This document shows, in pieces, positions 8,570 through 16,843 of a DNA stretch of 64,000 bases. Numbering within the stretch: the first letter of the stretch is position 1; each line of letters starts with the position of its first letter. The position numbers and the translations under genes were made by a program. The notes beneath the pieces are model-generated. The model searched no databases. It worked only from the letters and a program-made list of their open reading frames with translations, and was not told where the DNA came from. The stretch comes from CAWDLX01 sp963753485 (lineage in GTDB: Bacteria; Actinomycetota; Actinomycetes; Mycobacteriales; Micromonosporaceae): positions 771,990 to 835,989 of the forward strand of contig CAVWCL010000003.1 of assembly GCA_963753485.1 (NCBI GenBank). The letters are read 5' to 3'.

Positions 8570-10338
8570 TGGCTGAGCGCTGGACGCTCGACGCCCGCCC
8601 CGACGAGCTGGCCCGGGCCGCCGCGCAGTGGCGGCAGCTGAGCCGGAGCGGTGAGCGCAGCCGGGTCGGGGTCGCCGATCTGGACGCTGGGCTGGCTCAG
8701 CGGTGGCGGGGCGGCTCGGCCCGGGCCTACCAGGCCCGCCACCGCGCCGTGGTGGCCGGCCTGGCCGAGTTCGTCCTGCTCGCCGCCGCGGTGGCCGAGC
8801 TGCTCGAGGCGGCCGCGTCGGCGCTGCTCGCGGCCCAGCGCCGCCTCGACCTGATCTGGGCCGCGTCCGCCCCGGCCGGGCTCGCCGGCGCCGCCCTGTT
8901 CGCCGGCCGGGCCTTGGCGGTGAGCGCGCCGGTCGGCGCGGCGGCGGACGGCGCCCTGGCCGCCGCCACCGGCCGGTTGACCGCACTCGGTGACCGGCTC
9001 TCGAGCCTGGCCGACAGTCTTCGACACCTCGCCGACCCTGCGCCGGACGGGACCCCGGAGCGGCGCCACCCGGGCTCCGTGCTGCTCGCCGGCGGCATGG
9101 CCGTCATCGACGGCACCAGCGGCATGGCCGTCATCGACGGCACCAGCGGGGACGACGTGATCCGGGTGGACCGGGACCGGGCCACCGGTGAGCAGGTCGT
9201 CACCGTCGACGGGGTGGTGCGTCGGTTACCGGCCGGCACCCAGCTGGTGATCCGCGCGGGCGACGGTGACGACGCCGTCACCGTGGCCACCGACGGGCCG
9301 GTGACCGTGCTCGGCGGTGCCGGCGACGACCGGGTGCGTGGCGGTGCCGGCGACGACGAGCTCTTCGGGTTGTGGGGCAACGACACCCTGCAGGCCGGCG
9401 CCGGCGACGACCGGGTGGCCGGCGGCGCCGGTGATGACTATGTGGACGGTCAGGCCGGCGACGACCGGCTCAGTGGCGGGCCCGGGGCGGACACCCTCTA
9501 CGGTCTGGACGGCCAGGACCGGGTCGGCGGCGGCGACGGTCGCGACTACCTCGACGGCGGGCCCGGGTCCGACGACCTCGCCGGCGGGGCCGGCGCGGAC
9601 GTGCTCGCCGGCGGTCGCGGCGATGACATCCTGCGCGGGGGCGGCGGGGACGATGTCCTCTACACCGGTGCCGGCGCCGATCGCGTCGACGGCGGCGCCG
9701 GCGCCGACCGGGCCTTCGTCCAGGCCGACGACCGGATCGTGAGCGCCACCGCGGCCCCGGTCGGCGAAACCGGATCGGGCAGCTTCATCCGCATCGAGGG
9801 CAGCCCGCAGTTCGCCGCCCGGGTCGAGTCCGATCTGGACACACTGCGCTCCTCGGCGACCGGGCACGCCATGCTCGCCGCGCTGCAACGCCAGCACGAC
9901 GACACCCGCGGCTGGGCTGCCGAGGTGCCGGTGCTGGGTCGGCTCGCCGCCGGCGACAGCCTGGTCATCCGGGAGGTGCACGACACCAATGGGTACGCCG
10001 ACACCGCGATCCCCCGGTTCGGGCCGGTCGTCGCGGACATCCGCTACGACCCCACCTTCGACGGCTTGGGCACCGGTGCCGCGGTCCCCCCGGTCGTGGT
10101 GCTCTATCACGAGCTGGCCCATGTCGAGGACGCGTTCGCCGGCACCATCGCCGAGGGCACCTACGCCGGGCCCGACAATCCTGGCGTGCCGAACCTGGAG
10201 CGGGAGGCGGTCGGGCTGCCCTTCGACGTCGACGGCGATCCGGCCACCCCGATGGCGCTGGCCACGGATCATCCGTTCCCGCTCACCGAGAACGGCTTGC
10301 GCGCCGAGCTCGGCCTGCCGGCGCGGACCCGCTACTGA
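8569..10338 (+). CDS. WXG-like / RTX-repeat / M91 zinc-metallopeptidase fusion protein
   Basis: A 589-residue three-part protein. (1) Residues 1-140 are helical and include RWRGGSARAYQ near residue 45, resembling the WXG100 turn of type VII secretion substrates. (2) Residues about 170-385 hold roughly 14 glycine/aspartate nonapeptide repeats of the RTX type (GGAGDDRV, GGAGDDEL, GGRGDDIL), which bind calcium in known proteins. (3) Residues about 500-589 hold HELAHVEDAF (an HExxH zinc motif), then NLEREAVGLP about 20 residues later. This matches the M91/NleD-like metallopeptidase pattern with a third glutamate ligand. There is no Sec signal peptide. It overlaps the small gene upstream by ATGA. 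I infer a secreted, possibly type VII-exported protease. No immunity gene is evident, and the neighbour downstream is convergent. Confidence 0.82.
   Translation: MAERWTLDARPDELARAAAQWRQLSRSGERSRVGVADLDAGLAQRWRGGSARAYQARHRAVVAGLAEFVLLAAAVAELLEAAASALLAAQRRLDLIWAASAPAGLAGAALFAGRALAVSAPVGAAADGALAAATGRLTALGDRLSSLADSLRHLADPAPDGTPERRHPGSVLLAGGMAVIDGTSGMAVIDGTSGDDVIRVDRDRATGEQVVTVDGVVRRLPAGTQLVIRAGDGDDAVTVATDGPVTVLGGAGDDRVRGGAGDDELFGLWGNDTLQAGAGDDRVAGGAGDDYVDGQAGDDRLSGGPGADTLYGLDGQDRVGGGDGRDYLDGGPGSDDLAGGAGADVLAGGRGDDILRGGGGDDVLYTGAGADRVDGGAGADRAFVQADDRIVSATAAPVGETGSGSFIRIEGSPQFAARVESDLDTLRSSATGHAMLAALQRQHDDTRGWAAEVPVLGRLAAGDSLVIREVHDTNGYADTAIPRFGPVVADIRYDPTFDGLGTGAAVPPVVVLYHELAHVEDAFAGTIAEGTYAGPDNPGVPNLEREAVGLPFDVDGDPATPMALATDHPFPLTENGLRAELGLPARTRY
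9094..9147 (+). repeat. exact 27-bp tandem duplication within the RTX/M91 gene
   Basis: The 27-base unit encoding GMAVIDGTS occurs twice in succession without mismatch, at the junction between the WXG-like region and the RTX repeats. It is in frame and adds nine residues. The identity of the copies suggests a recent slippage event in the linker. Confidence 0.95.
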
Positions 10339-10342
10339 CCGG

Positions 10343-11584
10343 CTACTCGCGGCCGTGGGTACGCCGGCCCCGGCGGGCGAGCGAGTCCAGGACCACCGCG
10401 GCCAGCAGCACGGCCGCTGTGATCATGAAGCGCACCGACGACTCCAGCTGGAGCAGGAACATGCCGTTGGTGATCGAGCCCAGGACGACCGCACCGAGCA
10501 GGGCACCGTAGGTGCTGCCCCGGCCGCCGAAGAGGCTGACCCCACCGATGACCGCACCGGCGATCGCGATGAGCAGCGTCTCGCTGCCGCCGGTGGACTG
10601 GCTCGCGGCGAAGTTGCGGGAGGCGAAGAGCACCCCGCCGAACGCCGCGAACGTCGACGCGAGCGCGAACACCGAGATCCGTACCAGGGCGACGTTCACC
10701 CCGGCTCGCCGGGCGGCCTCGACATTGCCGCCAACGGCGAAGATCCGCCGGCCGTACCGGGTGCGGCGCAGCACCAGGTCGGTGACCGCGACCAGGCCGA
10801 CGAAGATGAGCAGCGGCACCGGCACGCCCTGGGCGGAGTTGAGCACCGCGACCGCGGCGGCGATCAGCACCGCCAGGCCGCCGACGCGGATCCCGTCGCC
10901 GAGCCGGCTCCGCACCGGCAGTGCCGCCGCGACCCGGCGGCGCCGGTCCACCATCACCGCCGACCCGTACGCGATCGCCACGGCCGCACCGATCGCCCAG
11001 CCGGCCACCACCGAGACGTACTTGTGGGTGAGGTTCGCCAGAAAACCGGTGTACGGGATGTTGATCGTGCCCTGCGGGAAGAGCAGCCAGATCTGCAGAC
11101 CCAGCCAGCCCAGGTTGCCGGCGAGGGTGACCACGAACGCGGGCACGCCCACCTTGGCGAAGAAGAAGCCCTGGACGGTGCCGATGACCGCGCCGAGGAC
11201 GAGCACGGCGAGCAGCGCGAACCAGTCCGGCCACCCGTGGCGGACCGCCAGCACCACGAGCATGGCCGCGCCGACACCGGCCACCGAGCCGACCGAGAGG
11301 TCGATCTCGCCGAGCAGCAGCACCAGCACGATGCCCACGCTGATCACGCCGTACGCCACGATCTGCAGGGTCATGTTGGACAGGTTCTGGGCGGTGAGGA
11401 AGGCGTGGTTGAGCGACTGGAACACGATCCAAATGACGATCAGCCCGATGATCACCGGCCAGGCACCGAGCTCGCCGGTGCGCACCCGGCGCCCCACCGC
11501 AGCGAACGGGGTCCACATGCCCCGCGATGGCGAGCGGTCGGGCGTGCCGGCCGGTACCGGCGGGTTCGACACGACCGTACTCAT
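10343..11584 (-). CDS. sugar ABC transporter permease (XylH/RbsC type)
   Basis: A 413-residue membrane protein with about ten hydrophobic segments. Family signatures of the ribose/xylose permease group are visible: VLLLGEIDLSVGSVAG near residue 95, RRTRYGRRIFAVGGNVEAAR near 275 and AIAGAVIGGVSLFGGRGS near 350. It forms the channel of an importer with the ATPase at 11800-12639 and the binding protein at 12813-13922, all on the minus strand. Length and the long cytoplasmic loop match XylH rather than the shorter RbsC. The first codon lies inside a tandem 80-bp repeat (11581-11740), an odd setting for a translation start. Confidence 0.9.
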   Translation of the reverse strand: MSTVVSNPPVPAGTPDRSPSRGMWTPFAAVGRRVRTGELGAWPVIIGLIVIWIVFQSLNHAFLTAQNLSNMTLQIVAYGVISVGIVLVLLLGEIDLSVGSVAGVGAAMLVVLAVRHGWPDWFALLAVLVLGAVIGTVQGFFFAKVGVPAFVVTLAGNLGWLGLQIWLLFPQGTINIPYTGFLANLTHKYVSVVAGWAIGAAVAIAYGSAVMVDRRRRVAAALPVRSRLGDGIRVGGLAVLIAAAVAVLNSAQGVPVPLLIFVGLVAVTDLVLRRTRYGRRIFAVGGNVEAARRAGVNVALVRISVFALASTFAAFGGVLFASRNFAASQSTGGSETLLIAIAGAVIGGVSLFGGRGSTYGALLGAVVLGSITNGMFLLQLESSVRFMITAAVLLAAVVLDSLARRGRRTHGRE

Positions 11585-11740
11585 GGCGCCGGCTCGCTCC
11601 GCTCACCGGCCCCATGAGGCACGAGTGCCCTGTGCCTGAAGATTCGCTCGCTTCGCTCACTCATGGCGCCGGCTCGCTCCGCTCACCGGCCCCATGAGGC
11701 ACGAGTGCCCTGTGCCTGATGATTCGCTCGCTTCGCTCAC
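11581..11740. repeat. two tandem 80-bp repeats overlapping the permease start
   Basis: Copy 1 spans 11581-11660 and copy 2 11661-11740. They differ at one position (A at 11640, T at 11720). A few bases of a third copy follow. Each contains the motif ggctcgctccgctcaccgg. Read on the minus strand, each gives an open peptide rich in SER/GER. Similar low-complexity elements are scattered in actinomycete genomes, as I recall. The left copy includes the permease ATG, so the repeat separates the ATPase gene from the permease and supplies its leader. Confidence 0.93.
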
Positions 11741-11799
11741 TCATGGGCCTGCCTTCCGCTCGCGGCTGCGGGGCTCGCTGACGCTCACTCCTCGCGCTC

Positions 11800-12639
11800 T
11801 CATGGCCGCTCCTGGGTGTCCGAGATGGTCCAGTCCTTGTGCGGCTCGCGGCGGACGTTGGGGCCGCCCTCCGCGCCCGCGCGGGCCGCCCGCCGGGAGA
11901 CGACATTGTCGGAGGCGCCGGTGATCGCCTGCACGATCTGTTCCTGGGTGGTCTCCTGCATCGAGAAGTCGCCAACGACCCGGCCCAGCCGCAGCACCGT
12001 CACCCGGTCGGCCACCGCCTTGACGTCGGCGAGGTTGTGGCTGATGAGCACGACCCCGTGGCCGCGATCGCGCAGCCGCTCGATGAGGTCCAGCACCTGA
12101 GCGGTCTGAGCCACCCCGAGCGCCGCGGTCGGCTCGTCCAGCAGCACCACCTTCGGCTCGCCCAGCAAGGAGCGGGCGATCGCCACCGACTGGCGCTGGC
12201 CGCCCGAGAGCGCCGCCACCGGGACCCGCACGCTCGGGATGCGTACCGACAGGGTGTCGAGCAGGTTGCTCGCGGCCTTCTCCATGGCGATCTCGTCCAG
12301 CACACTGCCGTGGGCGTCCTCCTGGCCGAGGAAGAGGTTCGCCACCACGTCCAGGTTGTCGCAGAGGGCGAGGTCCTGGTAAACGGTCGCGATGCCGAGC
12401 GCGGTGGCGTCGCTGGGCCGGCCTATGTTCACCGAATGGCCCTGCCAGCGCATCTCGCCGCCGTCGGCCGGGTTCACGCCGGCGATCACCTTGATCATGG
12501 TGGACTTGCCGGCACCGTTGTCACCGACGAGGGCCACCACCTCGCCCGGGTAGACGTCGAGGCTCGCGTCGGTGAGCGCCTGGACGGCCCCGAAGCGCTT
12601 CGAGATCCCTCGCAACGACAAGACGGCTTCGCGGGTCAC
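11800..12639 (-). CDS. sugar ABC transporter ATP-binding protein
   Basis: A 279-residue single ABC domain. Walker A is GDNGAGKSTMIKV (residues 38-50), the signature is ALSGGQRQSVAIARSLL, and Walker B is VVLLDEPTAALG. It energises the import of a sugar with the neighbouring permease and binding protein. Many RbsA/XylG ATPases are about 500 residues with two fused domains; this one has a single domain, like the XylG-type half-size proteins of actinomycetes. The C-terminus (RRAARAGAEGGPNVRREPH) is a basic tail. 173 bases separate it from the binding-protein gene. Confidence 0.9.
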   Translation of the reverse strand: MTREAVLSLRGISKRFGAVQALTDASLDVYPGEVVALVGDNGAGKSTMIKVIAGVNPADGGEMRWQGHSVNIGRPSDATALGIATVYQDLALCDNLDVVANLFLGQEDAHGSVLDEIAMEKAASNLLDTLSVRIPSVRVPVAALSGGQRQSVAIARSLLGEPKVVLLDEPTAALGVAQTAQVLDLIERLRDRGHGVVLISHNLADVKAVADRVTVLRLGRVVGDFSMQETTQEQIVQAITGASDNVVSRRAARAGAEGGPNVRREPHKDWTISDTQERP

Positions 12640-12812
12640 CGCACCGCCTCCTCCCCAGTGCCACCGCCGGCCGACCCGGATCCGGCCGGTCCTGCGGAGT
12701 ATTCACCTGTTGGCGCCGGCTGACACCTGCCGGTCCGCCACGCCCGCTCGCCGGGCCACGGTGTGCGGACCCACCATGGTCCCGGCGAGCGCGCGCCGGG
12801 TGGCCGTACCGG

Positions 12813-13922
12813 TCAGGAGATGCCGGCGGCCGCGCACGCCTGCGCGTACTGCGCGGTGCAGATCGTCGACGCCTGGTAGAAGCCGTCCGCGATCACCGTG
12901 CTCTTGACGTTGTCCTTGGTCACCGCGACCGGGTCGAGCAGCACCGAGGGCACATCGGCCGTGCCGTTGTTGACCTTGGTGGTGGTCGGGGTGCCGGTGA
13001 GCGCCGTGCCGGTCGCCGCCGCAATCGCCATCTGCGCGGCCGCGTCGGCCTCAGGCTTGATCGCCTTGTAGATCGTCATCGCCTGCTCGCCGGTGAGGAT
13101 CCGCTGGATCGCCGCGATCTCGGCATCCTGGCCGGTGACCGGCGGCAGGGTGGTGAAGCCGCCCCCCTTCATCGCCGCGATCGCGCCGCCGGCGGTGCCG
13201 TCGTTGGCCGCGTAGACGCCGATGATGTTGTCCTTGCCGATCCCGGTGATGGCCTGCTCCATCTCCTTCTGCGCGTTGTCGGCCGACCACTCCGGAGTGT
13301 CGAACTCCTGCCCGATGGTCACCTTGCCGTCGAGCACCGAGTGGGCGCCGGCCTTGAAGTCGGCGGCGTTCGGGTCGGTCGGGTCACCGTTGATCATTAC
13401 GATCTTGCCCCGTTTGGGGTCGCCCCCGGCCGAGATCGCCTGCAGCAGCGCCTGACCCTGGGTCTGGCCGACCTTCTTGTTCTCGTACGAGACGTAGTAG
13501 CTCACCGGCCCGGTGGCCAACCGGTCGTACGCGACGACCGGGATGTTCTGCGCCTTCGCGTTGGCCACCAGCCCGCCGGCCGCTTTGGCGTCGACGGCAT
13601 CGAGGATCATCACCTTGACACCCTGGGTGAGCATCGCCTCGGCCTGCGATTGCTGCTTGGCGCTGTCCTGGTCGGCGTTCTGGTACAGGACATCGCACTT
13701 CGGGCAGAGCTCCTTGAGCTTCGCCTGGATCAATGGCCGGTCGAAGGTCTCGTACCGTGTGGTCTTCGACTCCGGCAGCAGTAGTCCGATCTTGAAACCC
13801 TGGTCAACGCTGGCCCCCCCGCCGCCACCGCCGTTGTTGTCGCTGCTACAGGCGGCCAGCCCGCCGAGTAACAGGGCGACAGCGCCGACGGCGGCCAAGC
13901 CCTGTCGGGTCCTTATTCGCAT
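12813..13922 (-). CDS. sugar ABC transporter substrate-binding lipoprotein
   Basis: A 369-residue extracytoplasmic binding protein of the ribose/xylose periplasmic-binding (Peripla_BP_4) type. Residues 1-25 form a lipoprotein signal peptide ending in the lipobox LAAC (residues 22-25), followed by a serine/glycine linker (SSDNNGGGGGG). The mature part starts FKIGLLLPESKTTRYE and includes GKDNIIGVYAANDGTAGGAI, typical of xylose/ribose binders. It is the first gene of the importer operon, with a CTTGA-N11-TCAAG palindrome upstream. The ligand is probably a pentose or related sugar, but this is not proven by sequence. Confidence 0.92.
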   Translation of the reverse strand: MRIRTRQGLAAVGAVALLLGGLAACSSDNNGGGGGGASVDQGFKIGLLLPESKTTRYETFDRPLIQAKLKELCPKCDVLYQNADQDSAKQQSQAEAMLTQGVKVMILDAVDAKAAGGLVANAKAQNIPVVAYDRLATGPVSYYVSYENKKVGQTQGQALLQAISAGGDPKRGKIVMINGDPTDPNAADFKAGAHSVLDGKVTIGQEFDTPEWSADNAQKEMEQAITGIGKDNIIGVYAANDGTAGGAIAAMKGGGFTTLPPVTGQDAEIAAIQRILTGEQAMTIYKAIKPEADAAAQMAIAAATGTALTGTPTTTKVNNGTADVPSVLLDPVAVTKDNVKSTVIADGFYQASTICTAQYAQACAAAGIS

Positions 13923-14035
13923 CCGGCCCTCCCGATGTCCGCGTCACGGTTCTTACCGCGCCGCTGGTCGCTTTTCCCGTTTCATGTGCTTCGAAGCGTG
14001 GCCGACCTCACACGCTGACTGAACAAAGTCAACCC

Positions 14036-14056
14036 CTTGATGGCCATGGCGTCAAG
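14036..14056. promoter_or_regulatory. CTTGA-N11-TCAAG palindrome upstream of the sugar importer
   Basis: Five-base inverted half-sites CTTGA and TCAAG are separated by 11 bases, in the 217-base gap between the binding-protein gene and the ROK regulator gene. TTGAC elements lie close by on the minus strand. A related inverted pair, CAAG-G-CTTG, occurs upstream of the ROK gene at 15377-15385. An operator for the adjacent ROK repressor is the simplest reading, but it is inference. Confidence 0.4.
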
Positions 14057-14139
14057 AGTTGAACGCATGATGGGGTCACAAGCGCGGACCGACGCCAACC
14101 CTCAAATACAGAACGGGTTGCCGGCGACCGCGAAGCGAG

Positions 14140-15345
14140 TCAGCCGGATGGGTACCCGGTCGCCGCCGGCCAGATGGCGTCGGCGGTGACCGCGAGCCGG
14201 CGCTCCAGCAGCGCGACCGCGCCGAGGGCGACCGCCCGCTCCCCCAGCTCGGCCAGGGTCACCACCACCGATGCGGCCGAGCGGGGCAGGGTCTGGCGGT
14301 GCAGGGTCTCCCGCAGCGGGCTCAGCAACAGCTCGCCCGCCTCCGCGAGTTCGCCACCGACCACGATCCGGCTCGGGTTGAGCACATTGACCAGCATCGC
14401 GGTGGCCGCACCGACCGCCCGGCCGGCGTCGGCCACGATCCGCCGGCAGCCCAGATCACCGCGCACCGCCGCGTCGACGAGGGTCGACAGGTCGGGGTTG
14501 CGGCTGGTCCAGCCGGAGGGCAGCAGGTCGAGCAGGGACGCCGCCCCGACCAGGGTCTCCAGGCAGCCGCGGTTTCCGCAGCGACAGATCCGTCCCTGCT
14601 CGTCCACGGTGATGTGGCCGATCTGGCCGGCGAGCCCGGCGGCGCCCGGGTAGACCGACCCGCGCAGCACCAGCGCGGCCGAGACGTTCGTCGAGAGCTT
14701 CAGGTAGATCAGGTCGGGCACGCCCCGGCCGGCGCCCCATTCCAGCTCGCCCAGCGCGGCCGCGTTGGCGTCGTTGTCCACGAAGACCGGCCGGCCGAAC
14801 CGTTCGGTCAGCGCCGCCGCGATGTCGGTGCCCTGCCAGGCCGGTAGCACCGCCGGCGCGGCCAGCTCGCCGGAGAACGCGTCGATCGGACCGGGCAGGC
14901 TGATGCCGATCCCGCGCACCGAGGTGCGGACCACCCGCGCCTGCCGCAGCAGGGTCGTGACCAGCCACTCGGTACGGCGCAGCCCACGCTCGGCCGACTG
15001 GCCGGTGTCGTAGGCGATGCTCTCCTCGGTGAGCACCTGATGGTCATGATCACAGAGCACCGCCCGCAAGCGGGCGGTGCCGATCTCCACGCCGAGCAGC
15101 AGCCCGGTCGCCCGGGCGAGGGAGACGCTGAGCGCGCGCCGCCCGCCACTGGAGGTCGGGGTCACCAGCACCGTGCCCACCTCGCGCAGCTCGCGCACGA
15201 TGTTGGAGACGGTGGCCGCGGAGAGTCCGGTGGTGCGCGCGATCTCGGCCTGCGTGAGCGCGCCGGCGGTCCGGACCGCGTGGATCACCCGGCGTTGGTT
15301 CGCCTCGCGCAGGGCGCTCTGCGATCCGGGCGTCTCCACCGTCAT
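14140..15345 (-). CDS. ROK family transcriptional regulator, probable sugar repressor
   Basis: A 401-residue NagC/XylR-type regulator. An N-terminal winged helix-turn-helix (LTQAEIARTTGLSAATVSNI, residues about 29-48) is followed by a sugar-kinase-like ROK domain. The latter has a DNDANAAALGELEWGAG motif and the zinc-binding CRCGNRGCLE. The ATG at 15345 is chosen over one 60 bases upstream because a strong ribosome site (gggaggag) sits 5 bases before it. It is upstream of and co-directional with the sugar importer operon, with its stop 217 bases from the binding-protein start, so it most likely controls that operon in response to the imported sugar. Confidence 0.92.
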   Translation of the reverse strand: MTVETPGSQSALREANQRRVIHAVRTAGALTQAEIARTTGLSAATVSNIVRELREVGTVLVTPTSSGGRRALSVSLARATGLLLGVEIGTARLRAVLCDHDHQVLTEESIAYDTGQSAERGLRRTEWLVTTLLRQARVVRTSVRGIGISLPGPIDAFSGELAAPAVLPAWQGTDIAAALTERFGRPVFVDNDANAAALGELEWGAGRGVPDLIYLKLSTNVSAALVLRGSVYPGAAGLAGQIGHITVDEQGRICRCGNRGCLETLVGAASLLDLLPSGWTSRNPDLSTLVDAAVRGDLGCRRIVADAGRAVGAATAMLVNVLNPSRIVVGGELAEAGELLLSPLRETLHRQTLPRSAASVVVTLAELGERAVALGAVALLERRLAVTADAIWPAATGYPSG

Positions 15346-15388
15346 GCGGGCTCCTCCCTGTGGCGCAGAAAGTGTACAAGGCTTGAAT

Positions 15389-15461
15389 GCGCCGCGGCAG
15401 GTCACGCTCCGCGGTCGGGCCGGCGCCGCGGCAGGTCACGCTCCGCGGTCGGGCCGGCGCC
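15389..15461. repeat. 34-bp tandem repeat between divergent ROK genes
   Basis: A 34-base period runs for just over two copies (15389-15422, 15423-15456, plus five bases) without mismatch. Each unit contains two CCGCGG sites flanking caggtcacgct. It lies in the 259-base divergent promoter region between two ROK regulators, so duplicated operator sites are possible. Confidence 0.9.
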
Positions 15462-15604
15462 CGGGGCCGGCGGGCGATCGACGACGATACCGGAGCTGGC
15501 CGAGGCGGACCGCGCCGCGACCGCGGCGCGCCGGCCGAGTCGCCTCGACTGTCCACTGGGGAGGCTCGTGCATTGGCCGGGCGTTGCCCGGACGTGGCAT
15601 TGTC

Positions 15605-16843
15605 ATGACCATGCCTGCCGTGCCCGCCGTCCGCGACGAGCCCGTGCGCCAGCGCAGCCTGCGGGCCCACAACCTCGGCCTGGTCCTGCGACACGTCGCC
15701 GGCACCGCGCGGCCGCTGTCCCGGGCCGACGTCGCGGCGGCCACCGGCCTCACCCGGGCGACGGTCTCCACGCTCGTCGATGAGCTGCTCGCCGGACAAC
15801 TGCTGACCGAGGTGGAGCCGGCTCCCCGTACCGGGGCCGGGCGCCCGGCCGCCGGCCTCCGCCTCGACGCCGCCGGCCCGGCCGCGCTCGGGCTCGAGGT
15901 CACGGTGGACCACCTCGCCGCCTGCGTCGTCGACCTCACCGGTGTGGTGCGCCATCACCACGTGCGCCCGGCCGACCGGCGCGGTACCGACCCCGGGGTC
16001 GTGGTGGCAGAGCTCGCCGAGATGGCCGGCACGGCGATCACGGCCGCCGCCGATCAGGGTCTGCGGGTGGCCGGGACCGCGGTGGGGGTGCCCGGTCTCG
16101 TCTCCGACGGGGTGGTGCGGTTCGCGGCGAACCTGGGCTGGCGCGAGGTCGACGTGCGCGCCCAGTTGCTGGCCCGCGCCCCGCTGGACGCCTACCCGGG
16201 CGACCTGCTCGCGGTGGCGAACGCCGCCGACCTGGCCGCACTGGCCGAGTCCCGGGTGTGGCCGGCCGGCGAGCCGGCGAGCTTCCTCTACGTGTGTGGG
16301 CAGGCCGGGATCGGGTCCGGCATCGTCTTCGACGGCCAGCTCCTGCGCGGCGCCCGGGGGTTGGCGGGCGAGCTGGGGCACGTCACCATCCGGCCCGATG
16401 GCCGCCACTGCCGGTGCGGGGCGCGCGGCTGCCTGGAGGCGTACGCCAACCAGGAGGCGATCCTCGCCGGCGCCGGCGAGACCGCGATCGCGCGCGTGGT
16501 GGCCCTTGCCCGGGCCGGGGCCCATCCCGTGCTGATGGCGTTGGAGGAGGCCGGCTCGGCGCTGGGGGTGGCGGTGGCGAGCGCACTCAACCTGCTCGAC
16601 CTGCCGACCGTGGTCCTCGGCGGCGGCTACGCGCCGCTGGCGCCATGGCTGGTCGAGCCGATGTCGCGCGAGATCTCCGAACGGGTGCTCAGCGCGGCCT
16701 GGGCGCCGGTCACCGTGCGGGCCTCGGCGCTGGACGAGTCGGCCGCGGTCGTGGGGGCAGCTGGCTCGGTGATCGGCGCCATCCTCGCCGAGCCGACGCG
16801 CTGGCTCGCGGCCGCCCCTGCAGTCGCCGGCACGGCGTCGTAG
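15605..16843 (+). CDS. ROK family protein with N-terminal winged HTH
   Basis: A 412-residue second ROK regulator, divergent from the first. The HTH is in LSRADVAAATGLTRATVSTL (residues about 38-57). The ROK domain includes GVPGLVSDGVVRFAANLGWR and the zinc motif CRCGARGCLEAY. The C-terminal LNLLDLPTVVLGGGYAPLAP is typical. The N-terminus begins MTMPAVPAVRDEP; a second ATG two codons in is equally possible. Its 3' 217 bases overlap, in antisense, the end of the histidine-kinase gene. The effector and target are unknown; it may control a sugar pathway or itself. Confidence 0.88.
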   Translation: MTMPAVPAVRDEPVRQRSLRAHNLGLVLRHVAGTARPLSRADVAAATGLTRATVSTLVDELLAGQLLTEVEPAPRTGAGRPAAGLRLDAAGPAALGLEVTVDHLAACVVDLTGVVRHHHVRPADRRGTDPGVVVAELAEMAGTAITAAADQGLRVAGTAVGVPGLVSDGVVRFAANLGWREVDVRAQLLARAPLDAYPGDLLAVANAADLAALAESRVWPAGEPASFLYVCGQAGIGSGIVFDGQLLRGARGLAGELGHVTIRPDGRHCRCGARGCLEAYANQEAILAGAGETAIARVVALARAGAHPVLMALEEAGSALGVAVASALNLLDLPTVVLGGGYAPLAPWLVEPMSREISERVLSAAWAPVTVRASALDESAAVVGAAGSVIGAILAEPTRWLAAAPAVAGTAS

